Made by a program: the position numbers and the translations under genes | NCBI GenBank assembly: GCA_019428955.1 | Contig: JAHYJF010000028.1 | Location: forward strand, 1-20,247 | Reading direction: 5' to 3' | DNA length: 20,247 bases | Source of the DNA: Burkholderiaceae bacterium | GTDB taxonomy: Bacteria; Pseudomonadota; Gammaproteobacteria; Burkholderiales; Burkholderiaceae_E | Notes under the pieces: model-generated | What the model was told of the DNA's origin: nothing | The model's database searches: none | Seen by the model: the letters and a program-made list of their open reading frames with translations, nothing else | Shown: positions 7,663 through 16,600 of the stretch, one piece after another | Layout of the letters: each line of letters opens with the position of its first letter | Position numbering within the stretch: position 1 is the stretch's first letter

Positions 7663-7699
7663 GACAAGAAAAAGCCCCAACTGATAACAGTTGGGGCTT
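7663..7699 (-). terminator. Intrinsic terminator for the Hen1-like gene
   Basis: A perfect 12-bp stem (AAGCCCCAACTG at 7672-7683 with its complement at 7688-7699) closes a 4-base loop. On the minus strand it is followed by TTTTTCTTG (from 7673 leftwards), a proper U-tract. It lies about 80 bp beyond the stop of the minus-strand methyltransferase at 7781 and inside repeat copy 1. The homologous position in copy 2 also holds a hairpin with a U-tract. Confidence 0.85.
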
Positions 7700-7780
7700 C
7701 AGTATTGGTGGCCGAAGGGAAATATGAAGTCTCGTTCGGAAGGATGCGGATTGGTGCGGAAAGATGCGGGTTCCCGAGAA

Positions 7781-8380
7781 TCAGCGGGTGAAAAAACAAG
7801 CCATTTGTGTCGAGCTGCCCAATACAGAATCGTGCGGCCCGATGTCCCGAAAGCGAACATCGTAGCCCTGCCGTTCCGCCACGCCGCAGCACCACAGTCT
7901 GAATTGCGTGCGCGTCCATTCGAAGCGATGACCGGAATGCCGTCGCTCCCCGGCCAATAGTCCGTGCAACGCGTTGTATTCCTTATTGGGCGTAGTAATG
8001 ACCACGAGCTCGGGGCGCAGGCGGCCAAAAACGGCGCTCTCCACCCGGGATAGCCGGCCGGGATCGATGTGTTCGATCGTTTCAAGCATAACGGCGGCGT
8101 CTATGGGGTCGGTGGCCCAGTCGCTTTCCTCGAACGAGCCGAGACGCACCTGCAGTCGCTTGTCAGGTCTGAAGAGGTCAATGCCCAGCCGCTCACGGGC
8201 GCGGGCCAACACTCTCGCATCAATATCTATGCCCAAAATCCGAACAAACTGGTTGTGTTCGCGCAGCCTTTGCAGCAGTTCTCCGCAGCCGCAGCCAAGA
8301 TCGGCCACATGACGTGCTCTCGAGGCAATGAGGGTTTCGACGACAGCATCCAGGCGGGCGCGATGCAGAGCCGTTGCCAC
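7781..8380 (-). CDS. Stand-alone Hen1-type RNA 3'-terminal ribose 2'-O-methyltransferase domain
   Basis: A 199-residue class I SAM-dependent methyltransferase. The SAM-binding motif is VADLGCGCGELL (about 25-36) and the acidic strand-2 end is GIDID (50-54). The distinguishing Hen1 features are the metal ligands ETIEHID (E100, E103, H104) and HRFEWTR (H151), with spacing matching the Mg/Mn site of bacterial and plant Hen1, plus VVITTPNKEYN, GVAERQGYDVRF and STQMACF, all typical of the bacterial Hen1 C-terminal domain. Full bacterial Hen1 is about 460 residues with an N-terminal ligase-assisting domain and is paired with Pnkp; here that N-terminal half and Pnkp are both absent. The GTG start at 8380 is chosen because a stop lies only five codons upstream; the Shine-Dalgarno is weak. 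It is divergent from the HelD-like gene across 181 bp. Confidence 0.8.
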   Translation of the reverse strand: MATALHRARLDAVVETLIASRARHVADLGCGCGELLQRLREHNQFVRILGIDIDARVLARARERLGIDLFRPDKRLQVRLGSFEESDWATDPIDAAVMLETIEHIDPGRLSRVESAVFGRLRPELVVITTPNKEYNALHGLLAGERRHSGHRFEWTRTQFRLWCCGVAERQGYDVRFRDIGPHDSVLGSSTQMACFFTR

Positions 8381-8561
8381 TAAATGGATTCTTCAAACAC
8401 AGTGGTCATGACCGGGATTATCGTTGCAAACGGACGCGCCAGCGCCGGCGTTGAATTCGATTCGAAGCACGGCGACAATACATGGTTAGCTCCTTCGTAG
8501 CTGCGCGCAGCCGTCAGCCCCGAATAACCCGCGACCTGCATTCTGGAGAACACAGACACGC

Positions 8562-10643
8562 ATGACTGGCCCTGAAGTCGAAGAAAAAGCCCGCCTTGAA
8601 TCCTGTCAGCTGAGCATCCGCACTGCAGTTGCCGAGATCGATACTCGCCTTGGCGACTACGCACGTGAGATCCAGGCTCGCAAGGAGTACATGTGGGAAG
8701 CACGACGCGACATGGATCACATCGAGAAGATCGCGGTGCGCCAGACCATCGAACAGACTCTGGATTCTGCCGAAGTGCTTCAAGCCCAGCAACGCAAGCT
8801 GCTCAAGCTGATGCGCTCACCCTACTTTGGTCGCTTCGATTTCCTGAAGCAGGGGGAAATGCAAAGCGAGCCGATCTACGTCGGCGTGCACCATTTTCGC
8901 GACGAGTCCGCGCGGCAGACGTTAGTGTATGACTGGCGCGCACCGATTGCGTCCATGTTCTACGACTACGAGACGGGCCCGGCTCACTACCAGGCTCCAT
9001 TTGGGAAGATCGAGGGCAGGCTGACGCTCAAGCGGCAGTTCCGCATCCGCGACGGACAAATGGAGTTCATGATCGAGTCCGGCGTGCACATCGTCGACGA
9101 CGTGTTGCAGGAGGAGCTCAGCCGCGCCAGCAACGACGAGGGGATGAAACAGATCGTCGCCACCATCCAGCGCGACCAGAACGCCATCATTCGCAACGAC
9201 GATGCCCACACCCTGATCATCCAGGGGGTGGCCGGCTCCGGCAAGACCTCCATCGCGCTCCACCGGATTGCCTATTTGCTCTATCGCTTCAAGGACACGC
9301 TCAGTTCCGACGACATCCTCATCATCTCGCCCAACCGCGTATTCGCCGACTACATCGGCAACGTGCTGCCGGAGCTGGGCGAGGAGCAGGTGAGCGAGAT
9401 CGGCATGGAAGATCTGGCTGCGGAGTTGCTGGACCACCAGTACCGCTTCCAGACCTTCTTCGAACAGACCGCCGCCTTGTTGGAGAAGAACGACGAAGCG
9501 CTCAAGACCCGCATTGCCGCCAAGGCGTCGCTGGCGTTTCTGCGTCAAATCGACGCCTACGTTGAGCACTTGGAGAAAGGTTCCTTCGAGGCCGTCGAAT
9601 GGCGCACCGGCCGCAAGATCGTCCCGGACTGGTTTTTCGCAGAAGCCTGGCATAAGCACCGCGGCGTGGCGCTCACCGAGCGTATCGCCCGGGTGGTGAA
9701 GGCAACCGAAAGCCAGATCGGCATCCATTACCACTACGACTTGCGCACCGACGAGCGGCAATCCCTGCGCGAGGCGATACGGGGCATGACGCGCACGGTG
9801 ACCCTACGCCAGACCTATCAGGGTCTGTTTGAATGGATAGGTGAGCCGGAACTGTTCAAGCCCGCAGGCGGCAAACTCGAATACGCCGACGTTTTTCCGC
9901 TGATCTACCTCAAGATGCGTCTGCACGGGATCGCCAACCCACGCTCGGCGGTGAAACATTTACTGATCGACGAGATGCAGGACTACGCCCCGGTGCAGTA
10001 CGCCGTGCTGGGAAAGCTTTTTTCCTGCCGCAAGACCGTGCTCGGTGACGTCAGCCAGTCGGTCAATCCCTACAGCAGTTCGACGGCGGAGCAAATTCGT
10101 CAGAGTCTGCAGTCGGCCAGCAGCGTCAAGCTTACCAGGAGCTACCGTTCCACCTGGGAGATCATGCAGTTCGCGTTGGCTATTGCGCCGAACCCGGAAC
10201 TTGAGGCCATGAAGCGGTACGGTGAACAGCCCAGAGTGGTGCAATGCAAACGGCTGGTCCAAATGATCGAGCTGATTGGTGAGGAGATCAATGATTTCCG
10301 TGGTTCTGATTGCCACAGCCTGGCGATCATCGGCAAGACCCAGAAGCAGGCGGCCCGGCTGCACAAGTCGCTCGTAGACACCGGTGCCGAGGCGCGTCTG
10401 CTCGACGCCGACAGCGTCGGTTTCTCCAGCGGGGTGATCGTCTGTACCGCTCACATGGCCAAGGGGTTGGAATTCGACCGCGTCATCGTGGCCGATGTCA
10501 GCGCGAATAACTACCACACCGAGATGGAGCGCAATCTGCTTTATGTCGCCTGTACTCGTGCCATGCACCGGCTGACGCTGTTCAGTGTGGGCGAGCCTTC
10601 ATCGGTGTTACCCCTGCAAGTCGGCCAGGTTGGCAGTCTGTAG
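8562..10643 (+). CDS. HelD-type superfamily 1 ATPase (RNA polymerase-associated, UvrD-like fold)
   Basis: A 693-residue protein. Residues about 1-85 form a long charged helical, probably coiled-coil, arm, followed by SPYFGRFDF (86-94) and the HelD-specific region YVGVHHFRDE, LVYDWRAPIASMFYDYE (121-137). The SF1 ATPase motifs follow: Walker A GVAGSGKTS (222-230), Walker B LLIDEMQDY (467-475), RSYRST (526-531), AHMAKGLEFD (630-639) and LLYVACTRAM (659-668). In Gram-positive bacteria HelD removes or recycles RNA polymerase from nucleic acid using its coiled-coil arms and ATP; it lacks typical processive helicase activity. The family is best known there, so its presence in this apparently proteobacterial accessory region is notable. 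GGAGAA lies 11 bp before the ATG. The kinase gene follows after 60 bp on the same strand, so the two probably form an operon. DNA helicase IV-like activity remains an alternative. Confidence 0.85.
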   Translation: MTGPEVEEKARLESCQLSIRTAVAEIDTRLGDYAREIQARKEYMWEARRDMDHIEKIAVRQTIEQTLDSAEVLQAQQRKLLKLMRSPYFGRFDFLKQGEMQSEPIYVGVHHFRDESARQTLVYDWRAPIASMFYDYETGPAHYQAPFGKIEGRLTLKRQFRIRDGQMEFMIESGVHIVDDVLQEELSRASNDEGMKQIVATIQRDQNAIIRNDDAHTLIIQGVAGSGKTSIALHRIAYLLYRFKDTLSSDDILIISPNRVFADYIGNVLPELGEEQVSEIGMEDLAAELLDHQYRFQTFFEQTAALLEKNDEALKTRIAAKASLAFLRQIDAYVEHLEKGSFEAVEWRTGRKIVPDWFFAEAWHKHRGVALTERIARVVKATESQIGIHYHYDLRTDERQSLREAIRGMTRTVTLRQTYQGLFEWIGEPELFKPAGGKLEYADVFPLIYLKMRLHGIANPRSAVKHLLIDEMQDYAPVQYAVLGKLFSCRKTVLGDVSQSVNPYSSSTAEQIRQSLQSASSVKLTRSYRSTWEIMQFALAIAPNPELEAMKRYGEQPRVVQCKRLVQMIELIGEEINDFRGSDCHSLAIIGKTQKQAARLHKSLVDTGAEARLLDADSVGFSSGVIVCTAHMAKGLEFDRVIVADVSANNYHTEMERNLLYVACTRAMHRLTLFSVGEPSSVLPLQVGQVGSL

Positions 10644-10703
10644 CGGCGTTTGCGCAAATTGCGCCACATTTTGCCGATCCGATAACCACAAACGAGAGAA
10701 ACT

Positions 10704-11747
10704 ATGATCCAAGAGGCACAACCCATCACCAACACATTGTTCATCGAGGTCAGCGGAGCCGGGCTGCCCGAAGTCGATGGTCTGTATGTGCCTACCGAAG
10801 CGCCGCCCGCCAAGTCGGAATCCGGCACTGTCTCCAGCCCGGGTTACTGGAACGGGAAGATGGCCTGGGATCGCGCCGACGGCAAAGCCGCCAGAAGTCC
10901 CGCACTTTCCTACTCCAACAGCTATGAATCCTGGCGCATCTGCCGCCTCGACGGCCACCTTGCCTATGAAATCACCTGTGACGACGAGCTGCCACCCACA
11001 GACAGGGACTGGAACGTATACAAAATGGGAGTGGCACCCGCGCCCAAGGTGTCGATTTATCACGTCGATCCCAGACAACCCTGCCCGGCGCCCAACGTGG
11101 TGTTTGTACTGGGCGGCCCTGGCGCAGGCAAGGGTACCATGTGTGAGCTGGCAGAAATCCAGCTGGGCTGGACGCACCTGTCCACCGGCGATTTGCTGCG
11201 CGCCGAGCAGGCAGCCGGTGGCCCGACAACGGAGATCATCAAGGAATACATCGCTGCCGGAAAACTGGTGCCCAATGAAATCGTGGTGCGTCTTTTGAAA
11301 GATGCCATGGAGCGGACTACCCGCGCCACCGGTAAGCGAAACTTCCTGATCGATGGTTTTCCTCGCTCGCTGTCCAACCTGGAAGCTTGGTACGAAGTCT
11401 TCGGCCGCGAAACGGAACTGCCGAGCATGTTGTACTTCGAGTGCCCGTTCGAGGTGCTCGAACAGCGCATTCTGGGCCGGGCCAGATACTCCGGCCGGGC
11501 GGACGACAACGTCGAGGCGATGAAGCTGAGGTTCGACACCTTCAAGGCCGAGACACTGCCGACCGTCGAGCTGTTCAAGAGCAAAGGCAAGTGTGTCGAG
11601 ATCGACACCAGTCAGGAGCGGGAAACCGTCTATTCGTTGCTGCGCGAACAGCTCGCCGAATACACCGAGCCTCGGCTGATGACTCAACCCCTGAGCGAAA
11701 AGGCGGAAATATTGCTGGGCCTGAGACCATATCCCAAAGGCGAGTAG
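10704..11747 (+). CDS. Eukaryote-like UMP/CMP-adenylate kinase fused to an N-terminal accessory domain
   Basis: A 347-residue two-part protein. Residues about 128-320 form a nucleoside monophosphate kinase: P-loop GGPGAGKGT (137-145), STGDLLR (160-166), LIDGFPRS (215-222), and a short lid RILGRARYSGRADDN (255-269). The short lid and the ETLPTVELFKSKGK stretch are typical of eukaryotic UMP-CMP kinase/adenylate kinase 1 rather than bacterial Adk, which has a long lid. Residues about 10-122 form a separate Trp- and Tyr-rich domain: VSGAGLPEVDGLYVP, PGYWNG, YESWRICR, LPPTDRDWNVYKMG, APAPKVSI. It resembles a repeat domain I associate with proteins of algae and other microbial eukaryotes. A short tail (321-347) follows the kinase. 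CGAGAGAAA precedes the ATG. It probably phosphorylates NMPs; the N-terminal domain's role is unknown. Possible inter-domain transfer is inference. Confidence 0.8.
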   Translation: MIQEAQPITNTLFIEVSGAGLPEVDGLYVPTEAPPAKSESGTVSSPGYWNGKMAWDRADGKAARSPALSYSNSYESWRICRLDGHLAYEITCDDELPPTDRDWNVYKMGVAPAPKVSIYHVDPRQPCPAPNVVFVLGGPGAGKGTMCELAEIQLGWTHLSTGDLLRAEQAAGGPTTEIIKEYIAAGKLVPNEIVVRLLKDAMERTTRATGKRNFLIDGFPRSLSNLEAWYEVFGRETELPSMLYFECPFEVLEQRILGRARYSGRADDNVEAMKLRFDTFKAETLPTVELFKSKGKCVEIDTSQERETVYSLLREQLAEYTEPRLMTQPLSEKAEILLGLRPYPKGE

Positions 11748-11748
11748 T

Positions 11749-12027
11749 TCAGGAGTTGGGTAGTTGTCGATCGCCACTTGCCGCAGGGTTACGCTGAGGG
11801 GGGGCGCTCTTCAGCCGCGGCTTGGACAGCAATGCCACGTTGACGCAAGGTATTTCGCAGCGCCAGTGGTGAAGTCTGGCAATGACTCGAAACGTCGTCT
11901 CGCGATAAAAAACTACCTGCGTGGGATCGCGGCGGTATTGCCAGCGGGCAAAGGCGGCGTCTTCTGTCTGGAACATCGTCATCACCGTCAGCCAGCCACC
12001 AGGCTTGAGCATGGCGCCTAGCCGCAA
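11749..12027 (-). pseudogene. C-terminal fragment of a SAM-dependent methyltransferase, cut by an IS4-family element
   Basis: The minus-strand frame runs without a start into the left end of the insertion sequence at 12028. It reads LRLGAMLKPGGWLTVMTM, then FARWQYRRDPTQVVFYRETTF. This matches the end of small class I methyltransferases (motif III LKPGGW, then a DPTHV-F-type segment). The SAM-binding N-terminal half is missing: nothing on the far side of the insertion (13480-13641) continues it on either strand, so a deletion accompanied or followed the insertion. It is convergent with the kinase gene, with stops one base apart. Before truncation it may have belonged to the same cargo block; that is inference. 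Confidence 0.7.
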
Positions 12028-12041
12028 TACACGTCACTTAA
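12028..12041. repeat. IS4-family left terminal inverted repeat
   Basis: TACACGTCACTTAA, a perfect inverted match to 13466-13479. It directly abuts the truncated methyltransferase frame. Confidence 0.9.
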
Positions 12042-12089
12042 CGGCCATTTTTATATATCCTGTCATTTTTCGTGGCAGGAGAAACGGCT

Positions 12090-13473
12090 ATGGCCCGCAC
12101 GCTTGCGAGACTTCCCGAAGGCAGTCGAATCAGCGACTACGTCAGCCTGGGCGTGATCACCAAGACATTTCCGCTGGCGCGAGTGCGCGCGGTTCTCGCT
12201 TCGACTGGCAAGGCCAGCCAGCGCGAGAGGGACCTGCCGGCGCACGTGGTCGTCTACTACGCCATCGCTTTGGCGCTGTACATGCAGTCGTCCTACCGTG
12301 AGGTATTGAGGTGCCTGCTCGAAGGGCTGGAGTGGCTAATGGACCCGGCGCTCACGCCCCGGGTGGCGGGCCACTCGGGGATCTCGCAGGCGCGCACTCG
12401 GTTGGGATGGGAGCCGCTGGCGCAACTGCACGATGAACTCGTCAAGCCCATCGCGGTGGCGAGCACGCGCGGCGCGTGGTACGGCCCGTGGCGCCTGGTG
12501 AGCCTGGACGGCAGCACGATGGATGTGGCCGACGAGCAGTCCAACGACGTCGCCTTCGGCCGCCCCGGCGCCAGCCGGGGCAGCAGTGCCTACCCGCAGT
12601 TTCGCTTCGTCTCCCTGGTCGAGAGCGGCACGCACGTGCTGTTTGGCACGCGCATGGCCCCCTATGCCACGGGCGAGAACACGCTGGCCAAGGAGGTGCT
12701 CAGCGCCCTGGACAGTGGGATGCTGTGCCTGGCTGACCGGGGATTCTTCGGCTACGAGATGTGGCGCCAGGCACGGGCCACGAAGGCGCAGCTGCTGTGG
12801 AGGATCAAGCGCAATGCCGTCCTGGCGTGTGACGAGCGCCTGGCCGACGGCTCCTATCTGAGCTCCATCTATCCCGGCGAGAAGGACAGAAGACAGCGGA
12901 CCAACGCGATTCGCGTGCGCGTCATCGAGTACTCCCTGCACGGGGTGGCCGATGCCGCGCCGATCTATCGCCTGCTCACCAGCGTGCTCGACCCGCAACA
13001 GGCCCCGGCCCCGGAGCTGGCTGCGCTCTACCACGAGCGCTGGGAAATCGAGACCGCGCTGGACGAGCTCAAGACCCACTTGCGTGGCGCCAAGATCGTC
13101 TTGCGCAGCAAGACCCCTGACTTGGTGCGCCAGGAGTTCTACGGGCTGCTGATGGCCCACTTCGCGGTGCGTGCCCTCATGCACGAGGCGGCGTTGAGCG
13201 CCGAGCTGGATCCCGACCGTCTGTCCTTCATCCACGCCGTGCGCGTCGTGCGGCGCAAACTCCCCGCCTTCAACGCTATTCCCCCCTGCGCACAGGAAAG
13301 CCCTTCATGAGCGAGTGCTCCAGGAGATCCTGCAAGAGCGCCTCGCCTGCCGCAGCGGGCGGCGCAACCTGCGCGGCGTCAAGCGCAAGATGAGCAACTG
13401 GCCACTTCGAAGATGTCACACCAAGCCACCGCAGGCAGTGTTCATCAATCAGACGATTCGGATCTTTAAGTGA
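12090..13473 (+). pseudogene. IS4-family DDE transposase, frameshifted near the C-terminus
   Basis: The ATG at 12090 has an AGGAGAAA ribosome-binding site at 12077-12084; an in-frame GTG at 12072 is less likely. The N-terminal domain (ISDYVSLGVITKTFPLARV) is typical of the IS4 family. Catalytic motifs are the first Asp in VSLDGSTMDV, the second in CLADRGFFGYEMW, and the Y-R-E-K signature in YHERWEIETALDELK. The frame ends early at 13310 after PAFNAIPPCAQESPS. In the +1 frame from 13288 the sequence continues HRKALHERVLQEIL, through a basic segment, to FINQTIRIFK with a TGA at 13471-13473 inside the right inverted repeat. The shift lies at a run of six C plus T (13281-13287). A one-base insertion is the simplest explanation; programmed frameshifting is possible but not usual for this family. 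Confidence 0.85.
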
Positions 13474-13479
13474 CGTGTA
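13466..13479. repeat. IS4-family right terminal inverted repeat
   Basis: TTAAGTGACGTGTA, the perfect complement of the left end. The restored transposase frame stops inside it. The following 162 bp to the RND gene (13480-13641) show no gene and no obvious signal. Confidence 0.9.
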
Positions 13480-13641
13480 GTGGCTCTAGACCCGGAATAG
13501 TCATTCGCTCACACCTCACTTATCCGGCAGGTAACCGAGTTGAGCGGTCACAAAACACAGCAACCGGCAGACTCTGCTTTGGCCATGTGGTACGCGCCGG
13601 ATTTCCTGTGGTTCTGGCAAGTGGGTGATGCAGCACACCGA

Positions 13642-16600
13642 TCATGAGGGCCGCTCTTCAAGCCGATACCAAAGCGCATAAAGTGCCGGCACGAACAGCA
13701 GCGTGATGGCGGTGCCAGCGGCCACGCCCCCGATCAGCACATAGGCGAGCGGCCCCCAGAAGCTGTCGAATGTGAGCGGTACGAAAGCGAATACCGCTGC
13801 CAGGGCGGTCAGCACGACCGGCCGGGCACGTCGCACCGCCGCTTCGACTACGGCCGGCCAGGGTTGTATGCCCTCTTCGAGATTGTCCTGCACCTGCTGG
13901 GTGAGAATCATCGTGTTGCGCATCAGAATACCCGCCAGACCGATGAGGCCCAGCAGTGCCACGAAACCAAATGGTTGCTGGAACAGCAACAGCGCGGCGA
14001 CTGCGCCGATCAGCCCCAGCGGGGCAGTCGCCACGACGATGAAGGTACCCGAGAATGTGCGCATCTGGAGCATGATGAAGATCAGCATCAACGCGACCAT
14101 GAGCGGTTGCAGCTTCTGGATCGAGGCGTCCGCCTTGCCCGATTGCTCCACCGAACCGCCGATTTCGATACGGTAGCCCTCGGGCAAGCTGTCACGCAGG
14201 TCGGCCATCTCGCGCCACACGGCCATGGTCACATCCGGCGCTTGCGCGCCCCGGATGTCCGAGTGTACGGCAAGGAAACGTTCGCGGTTATAGCGTTTGA
14301 TCACGGGTTCTTCGTAGTCCACGACCAGCGTGCCGATCGACTCGATCGGCAGCTTGCGACCTGCCTGATTCCGGACCTCCGGCAGCGTCAATCCCTGCAC
14401 ACGCGCACCCCGCGCACGGACTTCGACGGTGCGGATGTCCTGCCGGACCTCGGTGACCGGCAGGCCGTCCAGCGCGAACTGCAACTGCTGGGCAACTTCC
14501 CGGGGCGTGAGCCCCAACAGGCTGAGGCGTTCGTTGTCGATGACCAGGCGCAGAACCGGCGCGCGTTCGTCCCACTCCAGGTGCGGGTCGACCGTTTGGG
14601 GGTTGGCGGCCATGATCGCGCGCAGGCGGTGACCCAGGTCGCGCAATTTGTCCAGATCGGGACCGATGATGCGAAAACTCACCGGCCAAACCACCGGCGG
14701 ACCGAAGAGCAGACGGGTCACCCGCACCCGGGCCTCGGGAAAGGCACCGGCATCGATCTGCGCCTCGAGCGCGGTAATGATGCGCTCACGCGCCGCCGCA
14801 TCGTGACCGATGACAATGATCTTGGCGAACGCCGGGTCCGGCTGCTCGGGATTGGCCGAGATGAAAAAGCGCGGCGCACCCGCGCCGACATAGGCCGAGA
14901 GCGTCTTGACCTCCGGCATGTCAGCGAGCATGGCCTCGATGCGGCGCGTCGTCGGGTCGGTCGCCGCAATCGCGCTGCCCTGCGGCAGATACACGCTGAT
15001 CAACACCTCGGGTCGGTCGGACCCCGGAAAGAACTGCTTTTGCACCAGAACCGCCATCCCAACGACAGCCAACACCAGCAAGCCGACGGTGGCGGCCACC
15101 ACGGTTTTCCGGTAGCGCACGCAGGCGTCGATCAGCGCGCGCAGGCGCCGGTACCACGATGTCGCGTAAGGATCGGCCCCGTGCGCGTGACCCTTGACCG
15201 CCGGCAGCAGCATCAGCCCGAAAAACGGGGTAAACGTCACTGCCACCAGCCAGGACACGACCAGCGCGAACGCCAGCACCCAGAAGATATTGCCCGCATA
15301 CTCCCCGACCCCCGACTGCGCGAAGCCGATCGGCACGAAGCCCGCGACTGTGACCAGCGTTCCGAACAGCATCGGCGCGGCGGTCACGTTCCAGGCGTGG
15401 GTGGCCGCGACTATCCGATCCCAACCTTCCTCCAACTTGACCAGCATCATCTCGATGGCGATGATCGCGTCATCGACGAGTAGACCAAGCGCGATGATGA
15501 GTGCGCCGAGGGTGATGCGGTCGAGATTGATGCCGATCATCTTCATCAACACGAAGGTCAGTCCGAGCGTGAGCGGCACCGCAATGCCGACCACCAGCCC
15601 GGCGCGAAAGCCGATGGCGTAGATGCTGACGCCCATGACCACCGCCAGCGCTACCAGAAACTTGACCTGAAAAAGATCGACCGCCTGGGCGATGGCATCG
15701 GACTGGTTGGTGAGCATGGCCAGCCCCATGCCGAGCGGTAGTTTTCCTTGTTCCGCCTCGATGAAGCGGGCAAGCCGCTCGCCAAAGGCGAGCCCGTCCT
15801 CGCCCTTGCGCATGACCACGCCGAGCAGCACAGCATCTTCGCCGCGCGAACGCACGAGGTAACTCGGCGGATCTTCGTAGCCGCGGCGCACCGTGGCGAG
15901 ATCCGATAATCGCAGCAGACGCTCACCGACGCGAATGGGTAATGCGGCAAGTTTCTTCGGGTCGGACAGATCGGCATCGACCCGCAGATATACGCGGGGG
16001 CCGGCCAATTCCATGCGGCCGGCGGGCATCAGACGGTTGTTGGCCTCGATGGCATCGAAGATGGCCTGTGGCGTCATGCCCAGATTGGTCAGGCGGTCGA
16101 TGTCGAACTCGACCAGCAGCCGCTCGCTGCGCTCGCCCAGGACTAGGGCCTTGTGCACCCCCTCTACCCGTTGCAAGCGATCACGGATCGATTCCGCCTC
16201 CCGGGTAAGCTCCCGCATGGGTAAGTCCGGCGCGGTCAGCGCAATCAGGGAGAAATACACATCCGAAAAATCGTCGTTCACGATCGGGCCGATCACCCCC
16301 TGCGGCAGTCGCGGTGCCTCATCCTGCATCCGCTTGCGTACCTCGTAGAACAACTGCGAAATCTTCTCGCTCGGCGTGTAATCGTGAAACTCGATCTGCA
16401 AATCGGCCCGCCCGGGCCGGATCGTCGTCTCGATGCGGTAGAGATATTCGACATCCTGGATGCGCTTTTCGAGACGGTCGGCGACCTGGTGCTGGATCTG
16501 TTCCGGCGTGGCCCCCGGCCACAGCGCCGAGACCACCATCACCCGCACGGTAAAGGCGGGGTCTTCCGCCCGCCCCAGCGACAAGAACGCATACAAGCCG

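Larger units (their letters stand above)
7411..7714 (+). repeat. Diverged ~300-bp direct repeat, copy 1 (island-end-like)
   Basis: This non-coding stretch aligns along its whole length with 18588-18882 in the same orientation, with several indels. By eye it is roughly 70% identical. Shared blocks include an exact 21-bp match (7450-7470 with 18628-18648), GCCTTTGCGGACTTCG, GAGCGAGGCCGGAG, a set of 10-bp spaced CGCAGG-like units, a minus-strand terminator hairpin, and the exact 12-mer TATTGGTGGCCG, at which similarity stops abruptly. The complement of that end reads CGGCCACCA, like the 3' end of a tRNA, so I infer an old integration site; no complete tRNA is present. Minus-strand reading frames stay open through both copies but show no recognisable protein. 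Confidence 0.7.
12028..13479 (+). mobile_element. IS4-family insertion sequence (about 1.45 kb, inactive)
   Basis: Bounded by perfect 14-bp terminal inverted repeats, TACACGTCACTTAA at 12028-12041 and its complement at 13466-13479. The interior holds one DDE transposase gene with a frameshift near its end. I see no clear target-site duplication: the flanks differ (CTAGCCGCAA on the left, GTGGCTCTAG on the right). Either the ends are slightly misjudged or one flank was deleted after insertion, which would agree with the loss of the methyltransferase N-terminus on the right. Confidence 0.9.

Noticed and set aside
7200..7919. Minus-strand frames through repeat copy 1 that resemble frames in copy 2
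   Set aside because: More than one frame is similar between copies, the phased 10-bp units do not fit codon periodicity, and a terminator lies inside; similarity is at DNA level, so I do not call a protein.
8380..8703. Minus-strand open frame ending in the overlap TAGTG with the Hen1-like start
   Set aside because: It is mostly antisense to the start of the HelD-like gene and its divergent promoter region, and it has Cys/Ser/Arg-rich composition with no recognisable motif.
13864..15483. Long (539-codon) plus-strand open frame
   Set aside because: It lies entirely antisense to the RND pump and has a His/Arg/Gln-rich shadow composition.
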